Shown one piece after another: positions 11,505-22,218 of a stretch of DNA of 64,000 nt. The stretch lies in NCBI RefSeq assembly GCF_032362555.1, contig NC_083536.1:1984001-2048000 (forward strand). Reading direction: 5' to 3'. The stretch is from Amyelois transitella. Its lineage: Eukaryota; Arthropoda; Insecta; Lepidoptera; Pyralidae. Each line of letters starts with the position of its first letter. Position 1 is the stretch's first letter. The notes beneath the pieces are model-generated. The model was not told the origin of the DNA and searched no databases. It was given only the letters and a program-made list of their open reading frames with translations. Made by a program: the position numbers and the translations under genes.

Positions 11505-12575
11505 AAATGCGTTGGAACAGTCTGTTCCCCATCTAAAGGTAACACCTTTCTTCAGTAAATTATTTAATGGTTGTGTTAGTCCTGCAAAATTTGTTATAAA
11601 TGTTCTATAATAATTTGCGAAAGCTACAAATCTTCGGACTTCATCTGCGGTTTTTGGCGTTGGGTAATTTTTTTTTGTCATGATTTTCTTTGGGACTGGC
11701 TTGATACCTTTTGGAGTTACAACATGTCCCAAATAAAGTAGTTCCTTTTTTTGAAAATTGCATTTTAAGGGGTTTAATTTAAAATTTACTTTTCTCAATC
11801 TTGTGAATACATCTATTAAATTTTTATTATTTTGTTCTAGATTTCGTCCCATAATGATGAGGTCATCTAAATATATAAGGCATTTTATAAAGTTTAAATC
11901 AGACATTGCAATAGTCATTGCTTTACCAAAAGAATTTGGTCTAATTTTTAAACCCATTGGTAGCAGTTTCATCTGATAATGCTTGTCCGCTAAGAATGCA
12001 GTACATTTTCGGCTCTGAGCATCTAGCTTAATTTGATAATAAGATTGATTTAAATTTAGGGTGCTGAAATACATTGCACCTGAAAGAGAGTCTAATATAT
12101 CAGTAATATTAGGAAGAGGGAATTTATCTTCTTTAATTTGTTCATTTACTTTTCTATAATCAATAACTAGTCTGCATTTCTTATTCCCGTTAGCATCTTC
12201 TTTTTTTGCCACCGATAATATAGGGCTTGACCATTCTGATTGTGATTCTTCAATAATATAATTATCTAGCATCTGTTTAATTTGAGAGCTAATTTCTTGT
12301 TTTTGTGACTGAGGCAAACGATATGGTTTACTGTATACTGGTGAGGAGTTATCTTTTATAATAAATGTATAGTTTGTTTATAAAGATTTGTGGTATTTTA
12401 TTAATCCCCTGGTAAATGAAATATATCTGCAAATTTTGCACATATATTTGCAATTGAACTGTTTTCTTCTTTATTCAAATTATTTAAATTTAGTATAGAA
12501 AAAAAGTAATTTGACTATATTTGCATCATTTTTACATTTCTCAAAAGTATAACAGTTAAATTCTTTTAAAGGTCT
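11505..12575 (-). pseudogene. Ty3/Gypsy pol, reverse transcriptase part
   Basis: Minus-strand 12317-11505 reads the RT fingers and palm (CRLVIDYRKVNEQ, LPMGLK), the YLDD active site, and the thumb/connection (GHVVTPKGIKP, ADEVRRFVAFANYYR). Upstream to about 12575 the frame is recognisable but broken by stops. Several positions usually conserved in the family differ: LNLNQSYYQI in place of the common LDLxSGYxQI form, and KIRPNSF in place of NAPATF. The inserted Copia starts at 11504, and the pol reading resumes at 7074. Confidence 0.88.
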
Positions 12576-13745
12576 TATTTCCGGTGTTAATCGCTTTAAT
12601 TTCGCGCGTTACGCATGCTAAAGCGGACGTGTTAATGTCATTAGATACGGTGACTCAGTGTGCGCGCGATATGGCGAACGTAAATATTGTGAAGTGTGCT
12701 AATTGCAATATTGTAATAAACGAACTACTGACTTTTGTTCGACATGTGATGGATCGACTGACGAGGAGAGTATTCACCAGTTGTGTACCACAACTTTTTC
12801 GGAGGAAGACATCACCAAGGCTAAATGTTTTCTTTTCGAGTCAGTACCAAATTCGAAAAAGATGCCATTAAGGAGGAAGCAAGGGAAGAAGCGGATGTCG
12901 CGGGACCTTGATGATATCATCGGCTTGATGAAAAGTGTTGATCCATCGAAGTTTCCAATCTTCTGCGCCCGTAATCTTGATCTGATTCCACCAGTCACAT
13001 ATGATCATGTGACGCTACGAGGTTCATAAAGGAGCTGTTGGCAGTGAAAAACAGGCTTAATATTTTGGAAGAAAAGGCGGTTAGTGCTGATGACTTCAAT
13101 TTGCTTAAGCAAGAGTTGTCTAACATGAAACACTCCTCTTTGGCTGATGATTATCATTTCAAAGTAAATAATAAGCGAGGAGCGTGTTTATAAAGCAGTT
13201 TTGATACGGATTGCGGGCCGTTTGGTCTTAACTATGTACCCGAGTATTATTCTTTTAAAACTCAAAAATCAGCTGTTGTCGGGGACAATGAACGACCTTC
13301 ATCGAGTTTAAAGGACAATCAAACGGTCTTGAATATTTCTGCCTCTCCTGACTGCATTCAAGAGACAGAGACGCAAAAATCAGCTTAAGCTATCCCCTCC
13401 AGACGTGTTGCCTCCAACCGGTGCGGAAAGCTGATTCGACTCGTACTCGTAGTAGTAGACACTGCACTTGAAGCGACTGGCGATCCTGGTTAGACTAGGG
13501 GCCATGCCTGATACTTATACGTTTGTTGATTCTCGTACGGGAAGTAGAAGTTGGTTGGACCACTGTGTGGTCTCTGAGTCAGCCTGGCGAACTGCAGTAG
13601 ATGTAGGGATAATTGAGGAGTTTTTCTTGTCAGATCATCTGCCTATATATATTGAGTGTAATTTTAACACAATTAGACCTAAACTCGCGATAAACAATCG
13701 TGAAGTTAGTGCTCAGCGAAATACGGTGGTATGGGGTAGTAGATG
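12576..13745 (+). pseudogene. LINE remnant: ORF1 zinc-finger protein joined to an endonuclease piece
   Basis: The start codon region near 12672 reads MANVNIVKCANC. After a frameshift near 12705 it continues as a Cys-rich stretch (FCSTCDG) and a basic region (RRKQGKKRM), then decays to about 13390. From 13468 a different part of the element follows: the C-terminal end of the ORF2 endonuclease, with GSRSWLDHCVVS and the catalytic SDHLPI motif. The reverse transcriptase is missing. It belongs with the LINE family whose C terminus is at 2801-3452 and 40.4-42.9 kb; that link is inference from typical gene order. Confidence 0.75.
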
Positions 13746-14064
13746 TTTATTAAGAATTCCCAATAAACAAAATTCGATTCATTCTAAACACAAAACATTA
13801 GTCGAATGCACTCACCTGACTCCATTATAAAATTGATAAGAATCACCCGCGAGCTCGTGGAAAGATCACACACCGAACACACTTTTTACACATGATTCAT
13901 TCTATCCATCAAACATTATTTTGTTGTACTTTCCTGATTCCTGTTCTACCAACAAGATTTTACATGTTAAATTATAAAACGTGTTTATTCGTTTAACCTA
14001 AATTCATTTCGCTCAAATTCGTTGAGTACTGCAGACGACTTTAAGCACATGCTAATAATTTGAA
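13746..14064. other. No gene seen; probably Polinton 5' flank of the ATPase gene
   Basis: AT-rich, with short open reads only. It may include the promoter of the ATPase gene, but I see no defined motif. Confidence 0.4.
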
Positions 14065-14751
14065 ATGAAATTTGTGAAACAAAAAGACTCACTAAAATTA
14101 GATTGTATTTGTCCTGCTTCATCACAAGAACCAAAACGACACGGAAACCTTCTGCCGAACACAATACGTTGTATCGTTTGTGGTCCATCAAATTGTGGGA
14201 AAACCAACTTAGTAATAAGTTTATTGTTACATACAGATGGTCCACGATTTTGTAACTTATATGTTTATTCAAAATCTTTATATCAAGCAAAATACTTATT
14301 TTTAGAGAAAGTTATGAACATGGTTTCTGGTACAACCTTTCATAAATACAATCACAATTGTGAAATTTTGAGTCCTCACGAAGCGCTACCTGATTCAATT
14401 ATAATATTTGATGATGTAGCTTGCGAAAATCAGAACAGCATTAGAGATTATTTTGCTATGGGTCGACATAAGAAAATTAATTGTTTTTATATTAATCAAA
14501 CATATACAAAAATACCTAAACAACTAGTGAGAGACAATTCCAATTTGATTGTATTATTTAAACAAGATGACATTAATTTGAAACATGTTTATGATGAGCA
14601 TGTTGGGTCTGATATTTCATGGAATCAATTTCGTGAAATGTGTTCAAAAGTTTGGAAAAAGCCTTTTAATTATCTTGTTATTAATAAAGATTGTGATAAA
14701 AACAAAGGATGTTATAGGTCAGCATTTGACACTTTTATAGTTCTAGATTAA
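14065..14751 (+). CDS. Polinton packaging ATPase (FtsK/HerA type)
   Basis: The 228-residue protein has a Walker A loop GPSNCGKT at about residues 40-47 and a Walker B IIIFDDVA at about 112-119, with the spacing expected of the small A32-like ATPases of Polintons. In relatives this enzyme is thought to pump element DNA into capsids. The length matches an intact gene, and no stop or frameshift is visible although the polymerase of the same element is wrecked. The next gene begins 80 bases downstream on the same strand. Capsid and protease genes, expected nearby, are absent from this window. Confidence 0.9.
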   Translation: MKFVKQKDSLKLDCICPASSQEPKRHGNLLPNTIRCIVCGPSNCGKTNLVISLLLHTDGPRFCNLYVYSKSLYQAKYLFLEKVMNMVSGTTFHKYNHNCEILSPHEALPDSIIIFDDVACENQNSIRDYFAMGRHKKINCFYINQTYTKIPKQLVRDNSNLIVLFKQDDINLKHVYDEHVGSDISWNQFREMCSKVWKKPFNYLVINKDCDKNKGCYRSAFDTFIVLD

Positions 14752-14830
14752 TATACTTAATACAATGTAGTGATAATGAAAGGTCACTTTAAAGTGTGAT
14801 CTGCGACTGAACACAATATCAAGCAGTAAA

Positions 14831-15826
14831 ATGGAAAAAACATTTAAAAAACAAATAGTTAAGTCAGCAGCAGCTGTTAAAAGAAAAGTGGGGATGATTA
14901 ACGATACAAAAAACGTAAATAATATGGCACTGGAGAAAATTTTCAAACCTATTGTTGATCCCCTTAATTTGATAGCCAATAAAAATAATGAAAAGTGGGT
15001 TGAGAATGAAAATAATTACATCACCTCTGTTGGGAAAAAATGTAAAAATGAAAGTACATCGTCTTATTCATCCAATGAAGAATCGAATGACACTGTTTCT
15101 GAAAGCGACTTTCCTAATAATTACAACAAAACTTTAATTTCCACACCTTCTGAAGATCATAATGTCAGTGAAGGTTCGTTCAAATCTATTGCGTCTTCTC
15201 CAGATAATCGTCAAACTTTGTCGTGGTCTACATCATCAGAAGTAATGGATGCTATACCTTTTGGAGTAAGACATGAGCGGGGAAAACTAATGCTTGGCAA
15301 TATTCGTGTTTTCGATAATGATAACATTCTGAAAATAGGAACTCGAATTTTAAAGAAGACAGATGGTTTAAGAGAGTTACTATTTAAAAGGAAACCTGAT
15401 CTAGGAAAAGTCAGAGAGGAGGACTTGCAAAATTATAAATTGTTACTAATTGATACTAATGCACATCGACGTAATTATGAGTCATCTAAACCTATAAACA
15501 GTAACAAAGGTTTTAAATACATTAATGTTATTAAGCCTTTATTTAAATTTTCAAAAAATATGACTTCAAGTGTAGAAAGTCTCCCTCAAGGAAAAGGTAT
15601 TCCACTTCTGAAAAAAGTAAAAAAATATACTGATTATGTTTATTGGGATGATCCCAACGAACTGGTAGAACGATTAAAATTGTTGTTAGGATCACGAGCG
15701 GCTGGCAATAGTGGTGTAGATGAAATTATTGCAGTCATAGAAGAATTACGAGAAGCTGGAATTATAAATATAGAACATAAACAGCTATCGCCACAGAAAA
15801 TGAGCAGTATAATTCGAGATCTCTAA
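14831..15826 (+). CDS. Polinton structural-type protein with a DUF8207-like C-terminal domain
   Basis: The protein has 331 residues. The N terminus is basic and Lys-rich, a Ser/Asn-rich linker follows (about 75-140), and a conserved half from about residue 145 has RGKLMLGN and LIDTNAH. It ends with YVYWDDPNELVERLKLLLGS and a helical tail. The YVYWDDPNELV block is characteristic of uncharacterised proteins annotated as DUF8207 in animal genomes that hold Polintons; I rely on memory for that link. Its role is unknown. It is uninterrupted and lies between the ATPase and a tail-fibre-like gene. Confidence 0.75.
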   Translation: MEKTFKKQIVKSAAAVKRKVGMINDTKNVNNMALEKIFKPIVDPLNLIANKNNEKWVENENNYITSVGKKCKNESTSSYSSNEESNDTVSESDFPNNYNKTLISTPSEDHNVSEGSFKSIASSPDNRQTLSWSTSSEVMDAIPFGVRHERGKLMLGNIRVFDNDNILKIGTRILKKTDGLRELLFKRKPDLGKVREEDLQNYKLLLIDTNAHRRNYESSKPINSNKGFKYINVIKPLFKFSKNMTSSVESLPQGKGIPLLKKVKKYTDYVYWDDPNELVERLKLLLGSRAAGNSGVDEIIAVIEELREAGIINIEHKQLSPQKMSSIIRDL

Positions 15827-15840
15827 TCATCTAGACAGCA

Positions 15841-16152
15841 ATGAATGTAGATAAGTTCGGTCATCACGTCCATAAACGTTTGCGATTATTGGAATTTATC
15901 GACACTTTAAACGATACATTGGTGAAAACTGATGCTGGACACTATGATTTGAAAACATCTAAATTAAAAGGTCTTTCATCTCCAAATGAAGCCGATGAAG
16001 CAGTGAACAAAGCATACGTCGATAATATACTACAAGAGTTAAGAAAAGAAATAAGAGTGGTTAATGATAATACAAGTATATTTAAAAAAAATGAAAAAAG
16101 CTACATCAGACCGTTTGTCAAAATCGTTTTATACAAAACAAGAAATAGATAA
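15841..16152 (+). CDS. Small Polinton protein with AVNKAYVD motif
   Basis: The protein has 103 residues and starts 14 bases after the previous stop. It contains KLSRLxxP-like spacing: a GLSSPNEADEAVNKAYVDN stretch resembling repeats seen in phage and viral fibre or attachment proteins, followed by a Lys-rich helical end. The function is not known. The tight spacing suggests one transcription unit with its neighbours. Confidence 0.6.
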   Translation: MNVDKFGHHVHKRLRLLEFIDTLNDTLVKTDAGHYDLKTSKLKGLSSPNEADEAVNKAYVDNILQELRKEIRVVNDNTSIFKKNEKSYIRPFVKIVLYKTRNR

Positions 16153-16181
16153 TTTGATTGAACTTAAATTGAACCAACACA

Positions 16182-16737
16182 ATGAGCAAAAAAAACATAG
16201 TGAATGAAATTCATAGAGCAGCAAGAAGAAATTTTCCTTGTCGATTTACAATTATAAAAGGAATAGACGACTTATGCCAAGCTGATCTTATGGACTTTCA
16301 GAAATATTCTTATTTTAACAAAGGATATAAATATGTTTTAGTTGTAATAGATACTTTTACAAAATATGTGTGGACATATCCTATAAAATCAAAAAACAAA
16401 AAATGTGTGACAAAAGCAATGTTTGAAATTTTATCTCGTTCAAAACGAAAACCTATGAATTTACAAACTGATTTAGGCAAAGAATTTTATAATGATGCTT
16501 TTAATAAATTGTGTAAGAAATATGACATTAATCATTATTCCACCTACTCCACCAAAAAAGCTTCTATTGTGGAAAGAGTTATTCGTACAATAAAATGTAA
16601 TCTTTACAAAATGTTTAGTTTGTATGGTTGTTATAAATGGTTAGGACCAAATTTAAATTCCGTTGTAGAAAAATATAACAATACTACTCACCGTACTACT
16701 AAATTTAAACCAGCTGACGTAAATAAAGTAAACCAGA
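16182..16737 (+). pseudogene. Polinton integrase (rve type), 3'-truncated by Helitron sequence
   Basis: This is a retrovirus-like integrase core with catalytic D35 (QADLMDF), D97 (LQTDLGKEF) and E131 (KASIVERV), followed by the family's YNNTTHRTTKFKPADV. It would insert the linear element into host DNA. The C-terminal region, usually a chromodomain-like tail, is absent. At about 16738 the frame runs without a stop into the N-terminal region of a Helitron protein, so an artificial 302-residue fusion is open to 17090. The catalytic core looks intact, but the protein is truncated. Confidence 0.85.
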
Positions 16738-17839
16738 TACATGTTATAATAATCCGTGCCAGTTCTGCAGCGAAACGGCGGAAACAAAAAGAACATCGAA
16801 GAAATAAAACGGAAGAAGAGCGCGAAGCACGTTTACAAAATCAACGAACCAGGATGAGAACTCTGAGAAGCACAAAAAGTGAAGAAAGGAAAGAGAATGA
16901 AAGTGTAGAAGAATCGAGAATTTTAAAAGATAATTTAACAAAGGAAGCATTCCACTACGACCCAACGAAAAAATATTACAATCATAAACATGTTGTAATC
17001 GGAAAAATGAATAACATTTGCCAATTTTGCCACGCGAAAAAATTCAGTAAAGAAACACCAGGTCTCTGTTGCATGAATGGAAAAATTTGACTACCACCAC
17101 TGGAAGCACCTCCGCTAAAAATAATGTTGTTGACGATATCAATTTCAATATTCTCAAGAATATACCTGGTGAAGAGAGAATATATAAATCGATGGACACG
17201 ATGGTATCCAGTGAGGAAAGTGTCAACTTCCCTAGAGAATTTCTGAACTCTTTACAAGTACCAGGAATGCCATTACACTGCCTTCGTCTCAAAATTGGAT
17301 CTCCAATCATACTACTTAGAAATCTCAGCTCTCCAAAACTATGCAATGGAACGAGAATGATCGTAAAACAGCTATCGAATAATATTATTAAAGCTGAACT
17401 TATTTCTGGAAAGAACAAAGGACAAACAGTATTTATACCTAGAATACCACTGATCTCTTCTGAATTGCCATTTCAATTTAAAAGACTGCATTTTCCAATT
17501 AAATTAGCTTTTAGTTTTTCAATTAACAAAGCGCAAGGACAAACTTTAAAATATTGTGGCATTAACCTCAAAGAACCCTGCTTCTCTCACGGTCAGCTAT
17601 ATGTAGCTTGCTCAAGGGTAGGAAATCCGAAAAATCTATATAATATATAGAAAACATTTTTCATTTTATTATCAATCCAGACAATAAAATGAAAAATGTT
17701 GTTTATAAGCAAATAGTGTAAACAATGAGCGAATGTTTTCAATATTTTTTTTTACTATCGCGTCAAAGTTTATTTTTTTATTTCACCTAACCGTGTAATC
17801 TTATATCAACTCCCGGGCGAAGCCGGGTATTATAGCTAG
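16738..17839 (+). mobile_element. Internally deleted Helitron with 3' hairpin
   Basis: Bases 16738-17085 encode the start of a Helitron replicase: a basic, Arg/Glu-rich stretch, then FHYDPTKKYYNHKHVV and a CxxC zinc motif. The reading then jumps to the far C terminus of the helicase at about 17090-17650 ([46 protein letters not shown]). The Rep nuclease and most of the helicase are deleted. The 3' end has the same hairpin and CTAG (17812-17839) as the copy at 5946. I could not find a clear 5' terminus; the left border is a join to integrase coding sequence. Confidence 0.82.
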
Positions 17840-18091
17840 TCCTAAATATTCTTTACCTGACATACGCAACTTCTTATTTTTATTTTTTTTCCAGTGGCTG
17901 GGATCGGACTTATATTTTCGTTTTCTACCTTCTTCTATGTCGCCGTGAAATATACCTAGTGCAGATGGTTCTTCTTGAAGACTCGAATTATTTGAGACTA
18001 CATCAGTGTCGGAGGGACAGTAGGTGGTATCGCTATCGATACCAGAAAAATCGCCGTCGTTGGAGGAGTCAAATCCGTACTTCCGTACTAA
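17840..18091 (-). pseudogene. Unidentified coding fragment between two Helitrons
   Basis: Minus-strand reading gives an acidic/Ser-rich stretch (DTTYCPSDTDVV), then a basic block (RKRKYKSDPSHWKKNKNKK) ending at the Helitron junction. A K/R-rich PxxWKxN block of this kind recurs in uncharacterised insect repeat proteins, but I cannot name the family. No start codon is present. Confidence 0.4.
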
Positions 18092-18114
18092 TCCGTACTA
18101 ATATTATAAATGCG

Positions 18115-18815
18115 AAAGTCTGTCTGTCTGTCTGTTCCTCTTTCACGGCCGAACCACTGAACCGATTTTGATGAAATTTGGTATGTATATAGTTTAAAAC
18201 CCGCGTTTAAACATAGGCTACTTTTTTTTTCAAAAATCGACCCCCAACATAGTCAAATGGGGGATTGAAAGTTTGTATGAAAATCATCGTTCCGCTTTCA
18301 CGCCTGAACCGCTGAACCGATTTTGATGAAATATGGTATGTATGTATATAGTTTAAAAGCCGCGTTCAAACATAGGCTATGTTTTTTTTTTCAAAAATCG
18401 ACCCCCAAAATACTCAAATGGGGGGGTGAAAGTTTGTATGAAAATCATCGTTCCGCTTTCACGCCTGAACCGCTGAACCGATTTTGATGAAATTTGATAT
18501 GTATATAGTTTAAGAATCGCGTTCAAACATAGGCTACTTTTTTTTTCGAAAATCGACCTCCAAAATAGTCAAATGGGGGGGGGGGTGAAAGTTTGTATGG
18601 AAATTATCGTTCGGCTTTCACGCCTGAACCGCTGAACTGATTTTAATGAAATTTGAAATGCATATTGATTAAGATACGCGTTCAAACATAGGCTACTTTT
18701 TTTTTCAAAAAATAACCCCCAAAACAGTTAAAGGGGGGGGTGAATCATCGTTCCGCTTTTACGGCCTATCTAGACCGATTTTGATGAAATTTGGTATGTA
18801 TACAGTTTTAGTATT
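18115..18815 (+). repeat. About five tandem repeats of roughly 155 bp in the Helitron 5' region
   Basis: The core CCGATTTTGATGAAATTTG recurs near 18162, 18316, 18475, 18637 and 18775, each followed by AAACATAGGCTA, a T run and a G run. The spacings are about 154, 160, 160 and 138. Copy B holds at least four of them in inverse order at 37680-38240. Confidence 0.9.
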
Positions 18816-19875
18816 TTTATTTTAACGTCAACAGAAATTTATAATCTGTGAAAATGTCACCTGTCTAGCTAATACGGATCATGAGACACGCCTGGTGACA
18901 GGAGGATGGGTGAGCGGACAGACGAACTGTTAGACAGCCGAACACCGAAGTCGAGTAATAGGGTCTCATTTTTACCCTTAAGGTACGACGGAATCCTAAT
19001 AAGTGTTAATTTTTGATATGCAAAAGATTAGAAAATTTATTCCTTCAATGAACAATTTGTTTGATAATGTAGCAATATATGGCGCCACCATGTAATGTAA
19101 AAGTCGCTATCGTTTGTCGTTCGACAATCAATAAGACTTCTATGATTTTGATTGCATTTTCAACCTTAGTTAATAAGTTGTTAGTCGTTTCGTATTCATG
19201 CTTGAAGACGTTTCGTTGTGTTTTGTTCATTTGTATTGAAAATTGAAATATGTTCATTGGTTGATTTTGAGTTGTTGTTTTGGTTGGTTTAATTAAATAT
19301 TAATTTGAATTTGTTTATTTTTATTTGTTTAGGTCTGTATTTATATAGTACTTATTTATAGGATTAGAGGTTTCGGGTTAGGGTTTAGATCTGCAATTCT
19401 GTAGTATTATAGGTTTATAAGTAGGTTAAGTTCTATAATATTTGGTTTAGTAGATTTTTTTTTTAATTATTAATTTGATTTAAATTCACGGTTAGATTAA
19501 AATATTGATTCATTTATTGGATTTTGAAAATTGCATTCCTATAGGGGTAGTAAGTTTGTATGAAACTTTGTCATTTTTAATGTTGGACACATGAAATGTA
19601 AAATTTGTTTATTAAAAAAATCGAATACAGTAATAAGATTTAAAAAATTGCATTCCTATCGCGGAATTTCGACAATTTTAACGTTGGGCACATGAAATTT
19701 TAGAATTAAATTTTGGTTAGTATGAAATAATCATTAAAACATTGGATTTTGAAAACTGCATCTCAAGGGCGTAAAATGAGGGTTGGAAGTTTGTATGAAA
19801 CTTCGTTTTTTGATGGGTGTCGAAGTGCGAGAAGTCTTAAATATTGGTGAGTAAAAAATACGTATCAGTTGCGGA

Positions 19876-20002
19876 AAGCAGGATGGCACTAAATAGGATG
19901 GGATGGGACAGGATAGGACTGGACGGGGCAGGACGAGACACAACAGGTTGGGACGGGACGGAACAGAACGAGAAGAGACGGGACAAGACGGGAGAAGCCA
20001 TT
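19876..20002 (+). repeat. Degenerate G(G/A)GACGG minisatellite
   Basis: Units such as GGGATGGGAC, GGACGGGGCA and GGGACGGGAC follow one another. The mirrored copy is at 30670-30790. The short open reads over it, rich in Gly, Asp and Arg, are probably not genes. Confidence 0.8.
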
Positions 20003-20109
20003 ATGAATTTAAATCAAATATTAACTTAAAACAGTCCCGCACGATACGGGATTAAAAAATGGGTGAAATTTTATGGCATATCCTTATAATCTAAAATGCA
20101 TTTGCGCGG

Positions 20110-20510
20110 GCGAAGCCAGTTTCTCATAAATTGGACGAGTATTATAATTAGAGGTAGTACCCGGTATGCAGTATTCTATTTTAGTAGTAGGTGGAACTGA
20201 AGAACAGCGTCGTTGAGTTGCTAAATAATTATTAATATTTGGTAAATTAGACATTGAGTAAGATCTAACAACATTTCGTCTGTTTTGTGGTATTTGAGGA
20301 CGATGATTCCACGTCGTAATATGTACGGGGTACTCTATTGCGATTGTAGGTGGTACCGAAGAACAGCGTCGTTGTTTTATATAATTATTCCTATTTGTTA
20401 TCTTTGACACCGATAGTGATTCTACCCAGATTACGTCTCTTTTCTGACACTTTAGGTTGATATCCTTTTTCTTTGGATTCGTCTTTGGAATTCGGGTGGT
20501 CAAGAGTACC
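20110..20510 (-). pseudogene. Candidate terminal exon of an unknown host gene, with internal repeat
   Basis: On the minus strand a TTTTTAG acceptor at 20511 precedes an open reading to 20084. It contains two copies of QRRCSSVPPT..IEY about 50 residues apart. At the DNA level the two copies differ mainly at third codon positions (TCG/TCA, GTA/GTT, ACA/ACT, GAG/GAA), which favours real coding in this frame. The end of the reading (KLASPAQMHFRL) lies in Helitron copy A, which supplies the stop. Joined to the upstream exon with its best donor, the frame does not match, so a frameshift or a missed exon must exist. I do not recognise the protein. Confidence 0.45.
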
Positions 20511-20664
20511 TAAAAATATAACATAGATTAAATACCTACTTAAGTATGTCTATGTACATAAATTATATTCTTTATTACTGACTGAGACATGAGTCGAAAT
20601 TGAAACCACCCCAATACTTATGAAAATAAGACCGTCAAACAAGAACAAAAATAATAAACAGGTG

Positions 20665-20812
20665 CACTTACACGAAGTACCAGCAGTGGTTGTACTAGTC
20701 TGATTTGTATTTTTACAGTCCTTGTTCTTTTCTCCACTCTTTAATATCTTAAACATGAGGTCAACACGTACTCCTTGATAACGCTTTGCCATTCGCGACA
20801 TCCTGCAACTGA
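20665..20812 (-). CDS. Candidate internal exon of the same unknown gene
   Basis: On the minus strand a TTTCAGTTGCAG acceptor near 20813 is followed by ATGTCGCGAATGGCAAAGCG and 43 or so codons (MSRMAKRYQGVRVDLMFKI...) up to a near-perfect donor, TTCGT|GTAAGT, at about 20665. It is basic, then Thr-rich. The GC-rich block at 21170-21250 upstream could be its promoter or 5' exon. I do not recognise the family; the exon call rests on splice signals and codon-like sequence only. Confidence 0.4.
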
Positions 20813-21261
20813 AACAGGGTGAAAAAATATTGTAGACACTAATCAACACCTTCTAAATAGGCACTTTGATATAACATAAAGTTATGACAATACCGTCTAT
20901 CTACACTATTTCTTTCATTTTTGACTAATAAGATGAACCGAGCAATACATTCTATGTACACTATTTCTTTTATTATTAACTAATAAAATGAATCATGTAG
21001 TTAAATATTATTGTCTTACCTTTTTATGTAATGAGCAATCTCCACAACACGGTTTTAATAATAAAACCCACTTTTTCTACCAAAATTTGCAACGAAATCA
21101 AAGGAAATAACGTTCGAAAAGCGCTCGAACATGAATTGACGTGCAACAAATTCACGATGAAAGTGAGGAAACTACCCCTCCCGTCCGCCGGCTCTTTGAC
21201 ATCCCACACAAAACAAGCGCGCGGCACACGCCGCAGAGAATCAGTCGTCAGTCGTCAGTGA

Positions 21262-22178
21262 AAAGATGTAGTCGCCGTTGCCGTTAGATAGGAGGAAATG
21301 GCATAAATTATATACGCAAATGTTGTTAGGCGGTATTTCCACATTTGTTTTTTTCAAAATGTAGTGAAAAATATGGTTTGGCGGTTTAATCAGAATAAGC
21401 GAAAATGAGAATTATGGTCATAGAAATAAAAAAGTCAATTTTTATAAAAATGTAAGAAAGGAGGTATTGGCACTTCGTCGTCGATATATGTATTTTTACT
21501 GTAATAGACAATAAAAATATATACGAGTACTCATCTGAGGATAGTTCAACATGGCATTTTCTTTAGCAGGTCATCCATACTATAATCAGAAAGAATGTAT
21601 TGTACAGGTAGATGCAGGATCTTAGGCACACATGTGCACCTTTTGTTGTATGCATTTTTATAAAACTTTCACATTCATTCAAGTACATATATAATCATGA
21701 TATGTTATGGTTCACCTGTAAAATTTGGGGGAGTTCTGGCGGGAGTCGCATAGTGTTCTCACCTAACCTTAGATCATTTAAGATCTAAGCACCCAATTCA
21801 GCATTGGACCTCGTGGTCATAGATGCACTCCCGGCTCCTTTGAGAATACAACCCCATAGTAAGAGCAAAAATATTTTCTGTTTTAGCTGGGCTTTTAAAA
21901 AAAGAAAGGTTGAGAAAAACAAACAAAAATTCCCGATAAAAATTCAAATACAGCCGACGGCCATTGCTTCACGGTTAGAGGTTCAATTTTTTCCGATCAA
22001 GAATAACAAGTTATGGTTTTTGCATCGCTTACCACTGCAAAATATTTAAAATGTAGAAAGAAGTAAGGCTCATATTTCTATACTTACTGTTTACGATAGG
22101 TACTTAATCCTAATGACTAAATTTGCATGTTCTAAAGTAAAAATATGAATTAAAATAATATTTGAAAAAAGTAAGTAC
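21262..22178. other. No gene or element recognised
   Basis: AT-rich sequence with only short open reads. I see no terminal repeats or coding similarity. It could be an intron or spacer between the candidate exons on either side. Confidence 0.4.
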
Positions 22179-22218
22179 CTATATCAAACTGAGCATTTTT
22201 TGGAACAGCATTTTAAAG

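Larger units (their letters stand above)
18092..20113 (+). mobile_element. Non-autonomous Helitron, copy A
   Basis: It starts with TCCGTACTAATATTATAAA after an A, the usual 5' TC end. It then holds about five imperfect tandem repeats, an AT-rich body and a GGGACGG-type minisatellite, and stops within the 3' GC hairpin at GCGCGGGCGAAGCC. The reverse-strand copy at 30539-38240 has the same parts and also the complete hairpin and CTAG; the last 17 or so bases are missing here. No replicase is encoded. Confidence 0.82.

Noticed and set aside
18115..18815. CRISPR-like array
   Set aside because: The units are about 155 bp, imperfect and without unique spacers; they are tandem repeats of a Helitron 5' region in an animal genome.
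19734..20029. Small proteins over the G-rich minisatellite and its mirror at 30.6-30.9 kb
   Set aside because: Open reading comes from low-complexity sequence; no start context, splice sites or known domain.
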